Positions 1 through 7,225 of a stretch of 10,422 nucleotides of DNA are shown one piece after another. Numbering within the stretch: position 1 is the first letter of the stretch; every line of letters begins with the position of its first letter. The DNA comes from Spirochaetaceae bacterium (GTDB lineage: Bacteria > Spirochaetota > Spirochaetia > Treponematales > Treponemataceae), in assembly GCA_017646305.1 (NCBI GenBank), contig JAGCMR010000187.1, forward strand, positions 1-10,422. The letters are read 5' to 3'. The notes below the pieces were generated by a model. That model worked only from the letters and a program-made list of their open reading frames with translations, searched no databases and was not told the origin of the DNA. Both the position numbers and the translations under genes were made by a program.

Positions 1-128
1 AGATTGTCGATAACAGAAATGACTCTATGTGTTTTTTTATATTTTCGCGTATATTTGTAGCTTATAAACAGGACAATGTTTATGAGCACATAGGAGAATA
101 CTATAACAAAAAAAGTTTCATCTGTCAT
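1..128 (-). CDS. Start of an unrecognised membrane-anchored protein (5' part only)
   Basis: This reading frame opens with ATG at 128-126 and stays open for 42 codons to the left edge of the window. A strong SD (AGGAG at 138-134) lies five bases before the ATG, and the gene begins 23 bases after the rodA stop, so it is probably the next gene of the same transcription unit. The visible protein starts MTDETFFVIVFSYVLINIVL; residues about 6-24 form one hydrophobic membrane segment, followed by a basic stretch (YKYTRKYKKTHR) that should stay in the cytoplasm under the positive-inside rule. That suggests an N-out, single-anchor or multi-span membrane protein. I do not recognise the family, and too little is visible to assign a function. 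The start and existence of the gene are fairly secure; everything downstream is unseen. Confidence 0.7.
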   Translation of the reverse strand, partial: MTDETFFVIVFSYVLINIVLFISYKYTRKYKKTHRVISVIDN

Positions 129-142
129 TTCTTCTCCTATGT
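88..142 (-). promoter_or_regulatory. Inverted repeat that can cover the ribosome-binding site of the leftmost gene
   Basis: Positions 88-98 (ACATAGGAGAA on the plus strand) and 132-142 (TTCTCCTATGT) are perfect 11-bp complements separated by 33 bases. In the minus-strand mRNA the upstream arm contains the SD AGGAG, and the downstream arm lies inside codons 11-14 of the gene starting at 128; the start codon sits in the loop. The pairing would hide the SD. Whether it forms in a translated message, and whether it regulates anything, is inference. Confidence 0.4.
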
Positions 143-151
143 AATAAAACT

Positions 152-1471
152 CTAACTAAACACAAACTCACTTTCCTGATGAAAGTTAATGCTCATCAAG
201 ATACCAATACAAATCATGCCAGTCCACAGAGAGGAACCACCATAGGAAAGAAACACCAAGGGAATTCCTGTAATGGGCATGATTCCCATAACCATGCCTA
301 CATTTACGATAAAGTGAAAGAAGAACATGGCAAGGATTCCAGAGGCCACATAGTAGCCAAATAAATGTTTTGTTCCCTTAATAATGGAAATGATGCGAAA
401 CAAAATAATCAAATACAGTACGAATACCACACAGCCGCCAACGAATCCCCATTCCTCAGAGAGAATGCTGAAGATAAAGTCGGTGCTCTGCTGGGGCAAA
501 AATCGCAGGTGACTCTGAATACCTTGTAAGAACCCCTGCCCTAGCATATTACCAGAACCAATGGCGATTTTTGACTGGATAATGTTCCAACCAGCTCCCA
601 GTGGATCGCTTTCTGGGTCAATGAAGATAATAAGACGCTGAATCTGATAAGGCTTCAGCACCTTACCGGCAGCAATAGACATAATCAAGGCAACTGTGGT
701 GATTCCAAAGCAGTAAGCAATCCAATAATAGTATCTGTTCTTGAACAGCATGTATCCAACAATACCAATCAAGGTAATTGTTCCAGCAGCAGCAATAACA
801 ATAAATCGCAACCGTTGGTCTGTTAATACCTTCAAGATAGGAACACTTCGCTGCAGGATTTCAGATTCCCACACTGGAAGCACTGTGCACACAATAGTCA
901 ACATTCCCGTTAAAATCACCATAAAAAGATAACGAGAAGAAATTCCTGCCATAAAACACATTATCAAGAAGATGGGAATATACACGCTGGCTGTCCCTAG
1001 GTCAGGCTGCAGGAGAATCAGCACCAAAGGTACACCCATAATGCACAGAGAGGTAATAAACCTTTTTCTGTCTGAAACCTTATCAGTCCGTTCAAAATAC
1101 CAAGCTAAAAAGAAGATATAAATAATCTTTGCAAACTCAGAAGGCTGAACACCAAGGTTTCCTAATCCAAGCCAGCTTCGCGCACCATTAACAACCTTAC
1201 CGAACAAGCCCGTATACAAAAGTACTAGCACCATGCCAATAAAAAGCTTTGGAGCCTGCTTTACTAGTTTACGGTAATCAAAAATGGCAGCAGCAGCCAT
1301 AAGCACAAGTCCCGTAGAACCAAATACAATCTGACGGATATATTCCCGTGACACAGAGATTCCAGCTGAGTTTACACTTGAAGAATAGATGAAAACTACA
1401 CCAATTATAACTAGTAACAGCATGGTAATTAAGAGAATCAGGTCAAACAACTCAAAAATACGTAACTTCAT
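152..1471 (-). CDS. rodA: RodA, SEDS-family peptidoglycan glycosyltransferase of the elongasome
   Basis: RodA polymerises lipid II into glycan strands during lateral wall growth, working with the transpeptidase PBP2, which is encoded just upstream. The 439-residue protein is almost wholly hydrophobic, with about ten or more membrane segments. SEDS landmarks are clear: GARSWLGLG...QPSEFAK (96-115), QPDLGTA (155-161), DPESDPLGAGWNIIQSKIAIGSG starting near 285, and FLPQQSTDFIF (324-334), whose Asp331 corresponds to the essential SEDS aspartate. The C-terminal SYGGSS motif (409-414) is also typical. The protein is longer than the roughly 370 residues of E. coli RodA because the stretch between QPDLGTA and the DPESDP motif is about twice the usual length and holds extra hydrophobic segments (about 181-200, 222-243, 248-268). 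The ATG lies eight bases after the PBP2 stop; an AGGAG inside the last PBP2 codons is a somewhat distant SD (11 bases). FtsW is the alternative, but the PBP2/mre context favours RodA. Confidence 0.96.
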   Translation of the reverse strand: MKLRIFELFDLILLITMLLLVIIGVVFIYSSSVNSAGISVSREYIRQIVFGSTGLVLMAAAAIFDYRKLVKQAPKLFIGMVLVLLYTGLFGKVVNGARSWLGLGNLGVQPSEFAKIIYIFFLAWYFERTDKVSDRKRFITSLCIMGVPLVLILLQPDLGTASVYIPIFLIMCFMAGISSRYLFMVILTGMLTIVCTVLPVWESEILQRSVPILKVLTDQRLRFIVIAAAGTITLIGIVGYMLFKNRYYYWIAYCFGITTVALIMSIAAGKVLKPYQIQRLIIFIDPESDPLGAGWNIIQSKIAIGSGNMLGQGFLQGIQSHLRFLPQQSTDFIFSILSEEWGFVGGCVVFVLYLIILFRIISIIKGTKHLFGYYVASGILAMFFFHFIVNVGMVMGIMPITGIPLVFLSYGGSSLWTGMICIGILMSINFHQESEFVFS

Positions 1472-1479
1472 TCTCTATT

Positions 1480-3360
1480 CTACTCCTGTCTTCCTACAGG
1501 TCGAGTTAAATAGCGGAATCCAAGGGCATCAACAGCCTGATCATAATCTTGGTCAGCAAAAATTCCCTGCATAATAATGTTGGTGGCATAAGGTGCCCAC
1601 CACTCCCAGGTATTCACGGCTTCTACCAATACCACCGTTACGATTGCGTCCTCTGGTGGCCCATCATAGGGAGCATAAGCCACAAACCAAGAGTGCCATT
1701 GGTTCTTATACTGAGCAACCTCTGCTGTACCTGACTTACCAGCAATTTGTACCACCTTATTCTTCAAAGGGAACAGTACTGTTCCGTCAGTTACGGTATG
1801 ACGCATAGCTTCTTTCACTGTCCGCCACACGGATTTGTCAATGGAAGATTCATGTAGAATCGTAGGTTCAACAGATGAAATTACCTCTCCACTGGCAGGG
1901 TCACGAATCTCTTTCAAAATATGGGGCTTATAAATAACACCTTCGTTTACCACCATAGCAATGGCATTTGCCATGTGTAAGGGAGTTACAGTTGTGTATC
2001 CCTGACCGATAGCAGCACTCAAGGTATCTCCACCAAGCCATTTTTCGTGATAGCGTCTTTCCTTCCACTGAGCCGTGGGAATAAATCCAGAAGACTGACT
2101 AGGAAGGTCTATTTCCAAGGAACGTCCCAGTCCAAATTCCTGGGCATAAGAAGCAATCATATCAATACCAATAAAGTCACGACCAAGGGTCCAGTAATAC
2201 ACGTTACAGGATTGAGCCAAGGCATTTTTCAAGTCCATGTAACCATGTCCAGGAGCACCAATATGACAACGGAAGGTTCTGTCACCATAACGAATGGAAC
2301 CTGTACACTCAACCGTTTTTTCAGCTGGCATAGATTCTTCCTCTAGCATGGCAGCAGACATAATCACTTTAAAGGTAGAAGCTGGAGGATAAGCAGCATT
2401 AATAGCACGATTCAACAAGGGATTGTTGGGAGCATTTACCATCCGAGCATATTCTTGGGAAGCAGTCTCAGAACTAAATATATTTGAATCAAAATAGGGA
2501 TAAGAAACCATAGCAAGAATCTCACCAGTGGCAGGCTTTAACACCACTGCGGCCCCTACCCGCTCTCCCAAAGCCTTTTCTGTCAGAGTTTGAATATCGG
2601 TGTCAATGGTAAGAACAAGATTCTTTCCCATTTCAGGATTAATCACTGTTAAGGCATCGGAAAGCAAACGTCCACGGACGTCAACCGTTGTAGATTCTCG
2701 TCCAGGTACTCCCTGCAAAATGGAGTCATATTGCTTTTCAATACCAGTTTTTCCAATAATACTAGTATTGGTATATCCTTGGTTATACATCACCTTTAAT
2801 TCTTCTCTGGTAATGTCACCTACATATCCTAAAATATGAGACATAGAGCCAGTTTGCACATAGCTTCTCAAAGGTTTTGAACGCCAAGAAACCCCTGGCA
2901 AATCATTTTTATTCTCGGCGATATCAGAAACCATAGAAAAAGGCACGTTTGACTTAACCTCTATGGCAGAAAAGGAGCTCCGTTGACTACTGGGAATCTT
3001 GGCGTCAATTTGTTTTTTGTCAATTTGCAGAATATCAGCCAACTTTGCAGCTACAGTATCATACTTTCCAGAAGGAATCTCACCTGGAATCAAGTCCACC
3101 GCAAAGGAGTCTGTATTAACTACCATAGGGACGGTAGCATTTCTGTCATATATTTCACCTCGCTGGGCGGGAATAGTCTTTACACGGCTAGAAATATCCT
3201 CTGATTGCTGTCGATACTGAGCTCCCTCTAAAACCTGCATGGAAAACAGTTTCATGGTATAGATGACAAAAGAACCCAAGACAATCAACACCAGCACCAC
3301 TAGCTTACTATCTCGTTTTAATGAAACTCCCGACTTTGACTTTAAATCATTTACTCTCAT
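1480..3360 (-). CDS. mrdA: Penicillin-binding protein 2, elongation-specific transpeptidase
   Basis: This class B PBP cross-links the glycan strands made by RodA in the periplasm. The 626-residue protein has a short cytoplasmic N-terminus, one membrane anchor (about 20-41), a dimerisation/pedestal domain with the RGEIYDRN motif (67-74) and a GKTGIEKQYD motif (203-212), and a C-terminal transpeptidase domain. The three active-site motifs are present: STFK (catalytic Ser328, Lys331), SCN (384-386) and KSGT (542-545). Cys352, Cys365, His372 and Cys385 lie close to the active site in the sequence; this spacing resembles PBP2 proteins that carry a structural zinc near the active site, but that is inference. 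The start overlaps the mreD stop by four bases (ATGA), with an AAGGAG about 11 bases upstream, suggesting translational coupling. PBP2 rather than the divisome PBP3 is favoured by the mreBCD/rodA neighbours. Confidence 0.96.
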   Translation of the reverse strand: MRVNDLKSKSGVSLKRDSKLVVLVLIVLGSFVIYTMKLFSMQVLEGAQYRQQSEDISSRVKTIPAQRGEIYDRNATVPMVVNTDSFAVDLIPGEIPSGKYDTVAAKLADILQIDKKQIDAKIPSSQRSSFSAIEVKSNVPFSMVSDIAENKNDLPGVSWRSKPLRSYVQTGSMSHILGYVGDITREELKVMYNQGYTNTSIIGKTGIEKQYDSILQGVPGRESTTVDVRGRLLSDALTVINPEMGKNLVLTIDTDIQTLTEKALGERVGAAVVLKPATGEILAMVSYPYFDSNIFSSETASQEYARMVNAPNNPLLNRAINAAYPPASTFKVIMSAAMLEEESMPAEKTVECTGSIRYGDRTFRCHIGAPGHGYMDLKNALAQSCNVYYWTLGRDFIGIDMIASYAQEFGLGRSLEIDLPSQSSGFIPTAQWKERRYHEKWLGGDTLSAAIGQGYTTVTPLHMANAIAMVVNEGVIYKPHILKEIRDPASGEVISSVEPTILHESSIDKSVWRTVKEAMRHTVTDGTVLFPLKNKVVQIAGKSGTAEVAQYKNQWHSWFVAYAPYDGPPEDAIVTVVLVEAVNTWEWWAPYATNIIMQGIFADQDYDQAVDALGFRYLTRPVGRQE

Positions 3361-3869
3361 CCGCGAGAAATCTCCTTGTCACCAGCTAGCACTGAAGAAA
3401 AAAGGGATAAAAATGCAAATACCAAGGGAGCAAGAATCACATTGAATAATAATTCCATGCCAAAGGCAGCAGAAAATAAATCGTAGGTAATTACACCATT
3501 GGGAAAGAAGAAGGAAATAAATCCTATTAATAGTGCCTTTACAATAGTAGCAATAAAGGCTAGCAAAGCAGGAATCAGAATTTTAGAAAAATTCAATACA
3601 TCGTGAAAAAGCCCTGCAAAAAAACCTATAAGAGTACGTAATAGACAATTTAAACCCAAGGGAGCGGCTGTCAAGAAATCCAACAGCAATCCAGATACAA
3701 AGCCTGTAGCCTCCCCTGTTAATGATCCATTGAGGACAGAAATATACACCACCATCAACAGCAATAAATCTGGTACAACAGGCAAGAATACCACATTAGA
3801 CAATAAGGCTGTTTCTAACAGGGTACAAATCAGTAATATGATGAAAATAACTAGTGCCTTACGAATCAT
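3357..3869 (-). CDS. mreD: MreD, membrane subunit of the rod-shape complex
   Basis: MreD is a small polytopic inner-membrane protein that binds MreC and helps couple MreB to the RodA-PBP2 synthase. The 170-residue product is strongly hydrophobic with five to six membrane segments (roughly 5-25, 30-48, 53-70, 75-92, 97-122, 135-160). The motif-poor sequence is normal for this family; the PDLLLLMVVYISVLNG stretch and the GLLLDFLTAAPLGLN stretch match the usual MreD pattern of a PDL motif and a later D-x4-PLG region. Its ATG overlaps the mreC stop by four bases (ATGA), and a GGAGG about ten bases upstream serves as SD. The stop in turn overlaps the PBP2 start, so mreC, mreD and PBP2 form a chain of coupled genes. 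Identification rests as much on position as on sequence. Confidence 0.92.
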   Translation of the reverse strand: MIRKALVIFIILLICTLLETALLSNVVFLPVVPDLLLLMVVYISVLNGSLTGEATGFVSGLLLDFLTAAPLGLNCLLRTLIGFFAGLFHDVLNFSKILIPALLAFIATIVKALLIGFISFFFPNGVITYDLFSAAFGMELLFNVILAPLVFAFLSLFSSVLAGDKEISRG

Positions 3870-4750
3870 TTGTTAGTTTCCTCCCCTACATCTTCCTCTT
3901 GATTTAACTCCTTCATGTCCACAACAATGACAGTCTCTAAACGACCAAAATCAAGGACTGGTGTCAATTCAATATTTAAGGAGGAATCATAATCTTGTAC
4001 CGTAATGGTGGAAATATAACCGATGGGAATATCTTTCAAAAAATTCTCATTTTCTCCAGATGTTACAACCAAATCACCGTACTGTAAGTCAGGAAGCACT
4101 CGTTTTTTGATATACTTCATGGAAAGGGGGCTATCTTCCCACCCTAATCCACTTACAAGTCCCACGTCTCTAGTATTTTGAATACGGCCAGAAACATTAC
4201 TATCATAATCGTAGATGGGCATAACCATGCTGGTGGTATAGCCTACCTGCAATACCTTTCCAACTAAACCTATAGTACCATTTTGAACAGCAATAACAGG
4301 CATATTCTTTTTAATCCCCTGACGACTTCCCTTGTCAATGGTAATAAAAGAATACTGATTGTTGGGATCCCGCCCAATAATCTGGGCAGGATGACTTTTA
4401 TATTCAAACTGGGTAGTAAAATCTAGCTGCTCCCTCAATCGCTCATTTTCCCGCCGAATTTCAGCGTTGCTTTGCTGCATATACTCATAATTTTCCAACC
4501 GCTGGGTAAGTCGCTGGTACTCTTCTCGTAACACACGAATTTCCTGTACTGTAGCTACAACACCAGTAACACTGGAATAAACCGTCCTTGTTCCCTTTTG
4601 CAAAGCAGATAAGGCAGAAAAACCTACCGTTTTAAAATTGACGATAAATCCACCTGAGGACAAGGCCAGCATGGTGCCAGAAATAAGCAACAACAAAACC
4701 AATACAAAAAGAGAAGGTTTGAGACGAAATTGAGGTTTCCGCAATGCCAT
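3866..4750 (-). CDS. mreC: MreC, periplasmic scaffold of the rod-shape complex
   Basis: MreC is anchored in the inner membrane and binds PBP2 on the periplasmic side, activating RodA-PBP2. The 294-residue protein has a basic N-terminus, one membrane helix (about 13-31), a coiled coil (about 68-112, with EEYQRLTQRLENYEYMQQSN and the conserved LREQLDF end) and then the paired beta-barrel domain (about 120-280). Typical family signatures are ITIDKGSRQGIKKNMPV (136-152), NGTIGLVGKV (157-166) and YGDLVVTSG (224-232). The C-terminal tail is acidic. The start codon is eight bases after the mreB stop, and the SD (AGGTGG) overlaps the mreB TAG stop itself, so ribosomes ending mreB are well placed to start mreC. 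The length is near the lower part of the family range. Confidence 0.95.
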   Translation of the reverse strand: MALRKPQFRLKPSLFVLVLLLLISGTMLALSSGGFIVNFKTVGFSALSALQKGTRTVYSSVTGVVATVQEIRVLREEYQRLTQRLENYEYMQQSNAEIRRENERLREQLDFTTQFEYKSHPAQIIGRDPNNQYSFITIDKGSRQGIKKNMPVIAVQNGTIGLVGKVLQVGYTTSMVMPIYDYDSNVSGRIQNTRDVGLVSGLGWEDSPLSMKYIKKRVLPDLQYGDLVVTSGENENFLKDIPIGYISTITVQDYDSSLNIELTPVLDFGRLETVIVVDMKELNQEEDVGEETNK

Positions 4751-4758
4751 GAAACCAC

Positions 4759-5796
4759 CTAGTTATTCAGGTTATCGTAGATACTTCTGTCGGAGGAAAT
4801 ATCCCTGAACAATTCAAAGGCCTTTCCTGCACCGATGGCAACACATTCCTGAGGATTGTCTACCAACAAAACAGGTACACCAGTTTCCTTGGAAATAAGC
4901 TTTGGCAAGCCCTTCAGCAATGAACCACCACCAGTCATTACAATTCCGTTTTCGATAATATCTGCAGAAAGCTCTGGTGGAGTCTGTCCCAAGGTTCGCT
5001 TAATAACTTCTACAATCTGAGTTACAGGATCCTTTAAAGCTTCACGAACCTCTACAGAGTCAATTTCAAGGCGACGAGGAAGCCCGGTAATGGCATCGGT
5101 ACCCTTAATCTCCATCTTTTCAATGCTCTTGTCGGCAGCGGCATTTCCAATTTCGATTTTAAGGCGTTCTGCAGTTTGCTGACCAATAATCAAGTTGTGT
5201 ACACTACGAACATGCTTTACGATGGACTCGTCAAACTCATCTCCACCAAGGCGAATCGCATTGGTAACAACCATTCCACCCAAGGAGATTACAGATACTT
5301 CTGTTGTTCCACCACCAATGTCACAAACCATGTGTCCTTCTGGCTCGTCAATAGGAATCTGGGCACCGATTGCAGAGGCCAGAGATTCAGCGATACATTC
5401 TACTTCCTTAGCACCAGCCTTAACTGCAGCTTCTTCTACAGCGTGCTTTTCAACTTCTGTAATACAGGTAGGAATACCAATCTTCATTCGAGTAGATTTA
5501 AATACTTGATGACGGGGAACAATCTTGGAGATAAAGTAACGAATCATCTTCTCTGTGCTAGCCATATCTGCAATAACACCATCCTTCAAGGGACGGATAG
5601 CAGTGATAGTCTCTGGAGTTTTCCAAAGCATACGCTTTGCCTCGGCACCTACGGCTACAACACGGTTTGTACCACGCTCTACAGCCACAACAGAGGGTTC
5701 ATTTACAACAATCCCCTTTCCACGTACATAAATCAAAGTATTACAAGTACCCAAGTCAATTCCAATATCTGTGGAAAACTTATCAAAAAACGCCAT
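4759..5796 (-). CDS. mreB: MreB, actin-like rod-shape determining protein
   Basis: MreB binds ATP and forms membrane-attached filaments that steer the elongasome. The 345-residue protein has the full actin-fold set: phosphate-1 loop around [14 protein letters not shown] (10-23), connect-1 region [10 protein letters not shown] (136-145), phosphate-2 loop [13 protein letters not shown] (158-170), GGDEFDESI (184-192) and the adenosine loop [14 protein letters not shown] (284-297). The first residues MAFFDKF are a short hydrophobic/amphipathic N-terminus of the sort used for membrane contact. The ATG is preceded by a strong SD (AGGAGA at 5808-5803), and the gene starts 23 bases after the TPR gene stop, so the two are likely co-transcribed. 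Nothing in the sequence suggests divergence from ordinary MreB. Confidence 0.98.
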   Translation of the reverse strand: MAFFDKFSTDIGIDLGTCNTLIYVRGKGIVVNEPSVVAVERGTNRVVAVGAEAKRMLWKTPETITAIRPLKDGVIADMASTEKMIRYFISKIVPRHQVFKSTRMKIGIPTCITEVEKHAVEEAAVKAGAKEVECIAESLASAIGAQIPIDEPEGHMVCDIGGGTTEVSVISLGGMVVTNAIRLGGDEFDESIVKHVRSVHNLIIGQQTAERLKIEIGNAAADKSIEKMEIKGTDAITGLPRRLEIDSVEVREALKDPVTQIVEVIKRTLGQTPPELSADIIENGIVMTGGGSLLKGLPKLISKETGVPVLLVDNPQECVAIGAGKAFELFRDISSDRSIYDNLNN

Positions 5797-5819
5797 ATCT
5801 TTTCTCCTATCTTAGTTAC

Positions 5820-6779
5820 TTATTCAGCAAGTCGCAACAAAGCACCCTGATGATTTACATCCAATTTGAGTACCTTTCTCCACTCTGAACGTGCCTTCAC
5901 CAGTTCACCTCGCTTCTCATATATTACACCAATACCAAACACTGCGTCAGCATAGTTTGGATTTATTTCCAACATCGAACGATATTCTTTTTCTGCTTCA
6001 TCGTAATTTTCTTCATCAAGATAAATTTGACCTAACAAGGATTTACTTTTTAATCGCACTGTGTCATCACCAGTAGAAGTTGAAATTCGATGAAGATATG
6101 CCTTTGCGGCAGATAATTGACTATTCTTATAATATTGCTCTGCAATAGAAAGTAACAAAATATCTGATTCCCGAACCAAAAGAGCCTCAGTAAATGCAGC
6201 AATACTTTGTTCTGTCATTCCCAAAGTGGCGTAGCTTAACCCCAGTAGCTCTGGAATGTCGTCAGCCTTGTAGTTTTCATTCTTTGCTAAGGCAAGATAT
6301 TTTACAGCTAAATCACTGTAATAATGGTAGTCTGAAAGAGTATTTTTGTAGAAATAAGACTTTCCCAACATATAATGCACCTGAGCACGGGCATTTCCAC
6401 GGGTGTTTAGGGCTGCCAATCGCAATGCATTGATAGCAGTATCCAAGTAGGACTGAGCCATTGTTGTATCAGTTTCGGAGACTGCTAGATAAAATCCAGA
6501 ATAACCATTAAAGGCCAATGCCATTGCATGAAAGGGTTTCTCTGCCAACAAATCTCTTGTTAAGTCAAACACTTCCTGATAGTTTCCTTCCTGCCACAGG
6601 GAAGAAACTTGATTCATGCTGACAGAAGCTTCTTTTCTTATATTTATAAAAGAAATAATTGGTATGGTAATGAGAGCCGACACAACAAGAACGATAATGC
6701 ATACAACTAAGCGACGCAAAAACCTACTCTTGCGTCGATAAATATTTTGCTGAGTTGTAGTCTTCTGTTTACGTGCCAC
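5820..6779 (-). CDS. Membrane-anchored TPR protein next to mreB, function unknown
   Basis: The product is 319 residues when started at GTG 6779. It has a basic N-terminus (ARKQK...RRKSRFLRR), one membrane anchor (about 24-46), and a soluble part built of helical repeats. The last two repeats are clear tetratricopeptides, LLGQIYLDEENYDEAEKEYR (about 248-267) and FGIGVIYEKRGELVKARSEW (about 281-300), with the usual G/Y/A spacing; earlier repeats (about 56-230) are more diverged. With an in-out anchor the TPR part would lie in the periplasm. TPR domains bind proteins, so a scaffold role near the elongasome is possible, but only gene order supports it; T. pallidum has, from memory, a TPR protein at the same place. 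A longer frame could begin at TTG 6839, but that would lie inside rnpB; GTG has GGGG six bases upstream and is chosen. Confidence 0.85.
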   Translation of the reverse strand: MARKQKTTTQQNIYRRKSRFLRRLVVCIIVLVVSALITIPIISFINIRKEASVSMNQVSSLWQEGNYQEVFDLTRDLLAEKPFHAMALAFNGYSGFYLAVSETDTTMAQSYLDTAINALRLAALNTRGNARAQVHYMLGKSYFYKNTLSDYHYYSDLAVKYLALAKNENYKADDIPELLGLSYATLGMTEQSIAAFTEALLVRESDILLLSIAEQYYKNSQLSAAKAYLHRISTSTGDDTVRLKSKSLLGQIYLDEENYDEAEKEYRSMLEINPNYADAVFGIGVIYEKRGELVKARSEWRKVLKLDVNHQGALLRLAE

Positions 6780-6789
6780 CCAATTCCCC
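6777..6789 (-). promoter_or_regulatory. Weak ribosome-binding site and GTG start of the TPR gene
   Basis: GGGG at 6789-6786 lies six bases before GTG at 6779-6777, directly after a run of eight U. This is the only candidate start that avoids the RNase P RNA and keeps the basic N-terminus plus membrane helix. The SD is weak compared with those of the neighbouring genes, so low translation or dependence on upstream processing is possible. Confidence 0.55.
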
Positions 6790-6827
6790 AAAAAAAAGAC
6801 AGAAAATATAATAAGCCGGGTTCTGTC
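6790..6827 (-). terminator. Possible intrinsic terminator overlapping the 3' end of rnpB
   Basis: On the minus strand GACAGAA (6827-6821) and TTCTGTC (6804-6798) are perfect 7-bp complements with a 16-base loop, followed at once by eight U (6797-6790). This has the form of an intrinsic terminator, though the loop is long and the stem has moderate strength. In folded RNase P the same two arms pair elsewhere: the first is part of conserved region V and the second belongs to helix P1. It may therefore act only on nascent RNA, or the U run may simply be the 3' trailer. Confidence 0.45.
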
Positions 6828-7212
6828 ACTTGATGGCAACTAAAAGTCACCATCAAGCATGGTCATCTATCTAGGATACAGATTTCCCTGTATCTCCAGC
6901 AACCTACCCGTAGCTGTGGAAACAACCCCAAAGGATCTGCTTCCATATCGGAGTTACAGCCACTGCTTGGTCTTGCTCCAGACGAGGCTTGCCATGCGAC
7001 ATCCGTTACCGTCTGCCCGGTGGGCTCTTACCCCACCATTTCACCCTTACCTTGTAAACAAGGCGGTTTGTTTTCTGCTGCGCTCTCTGTAGCAGCATCG
7101 TCACCAATGCTACTCCCGGTTGTTAACCGGCGTCCTTTCCGAAGGAGCCCGGACTTTCCTCTCTTTCTATAACCCAATGAATTATAGAAACAGCGACCAT
7201 ATATTTTCTGCC
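6798..7212 (-). ncRNA. rnpB: RNase P RNA, bacterial type A
   Basis: This is the catalytic RNA of RNase P, which removes 5' leaders from pre-tRNAs with the protein RnpA (not in this window). Conserved region I GAGGAAAGTCCGGGCTCC is at 7161-7144; region V, read as GACAGAACCCGGCTTA, is at 6827-6812. Helix P1 joins the ends: 7210-7200 (CAGAAAATATA) pairs perfectly with 6810-6800, extended by G-U/G-C pairs to 7212/6798. P3 is a 9-bp hairpin (TTTCTATAA/TTATAGAAA). The tRNA-CCA binding region (GGGTAGGTTGCTGGAG) is recognisable, followed by a P18 hairpin (GATACAG/CTGTATC) and a 13-bp P19 hairpin at 6857-6829. The order of elements matches E. coli-like type A RNA. Exact mature ends are estimated from P1. 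It sits 13 bases after the zinc-ribbon gene stop and 18 before the TPR gene, in the same direction. Confidence 0.97.
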
Positions 7213-7225
7213 CAATTATCAAAAA

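Noticed and set aside
5176..5850. Plus-strand open frame of 224 codons opposite mreB
   Set aside because: It lies wholly antisense to the conserved mreB gene, has no convincing SD, resembles no known protein and has the Asn/Thr/Ser-rich look of an antisense shadow.
7028..7222. Minus-strand 64-codon frame beginning just after the zinc-ribbon gene
   Set aside because: It is entirely RNase P RNA sequence, including conserved region I; the open frame is incidental.
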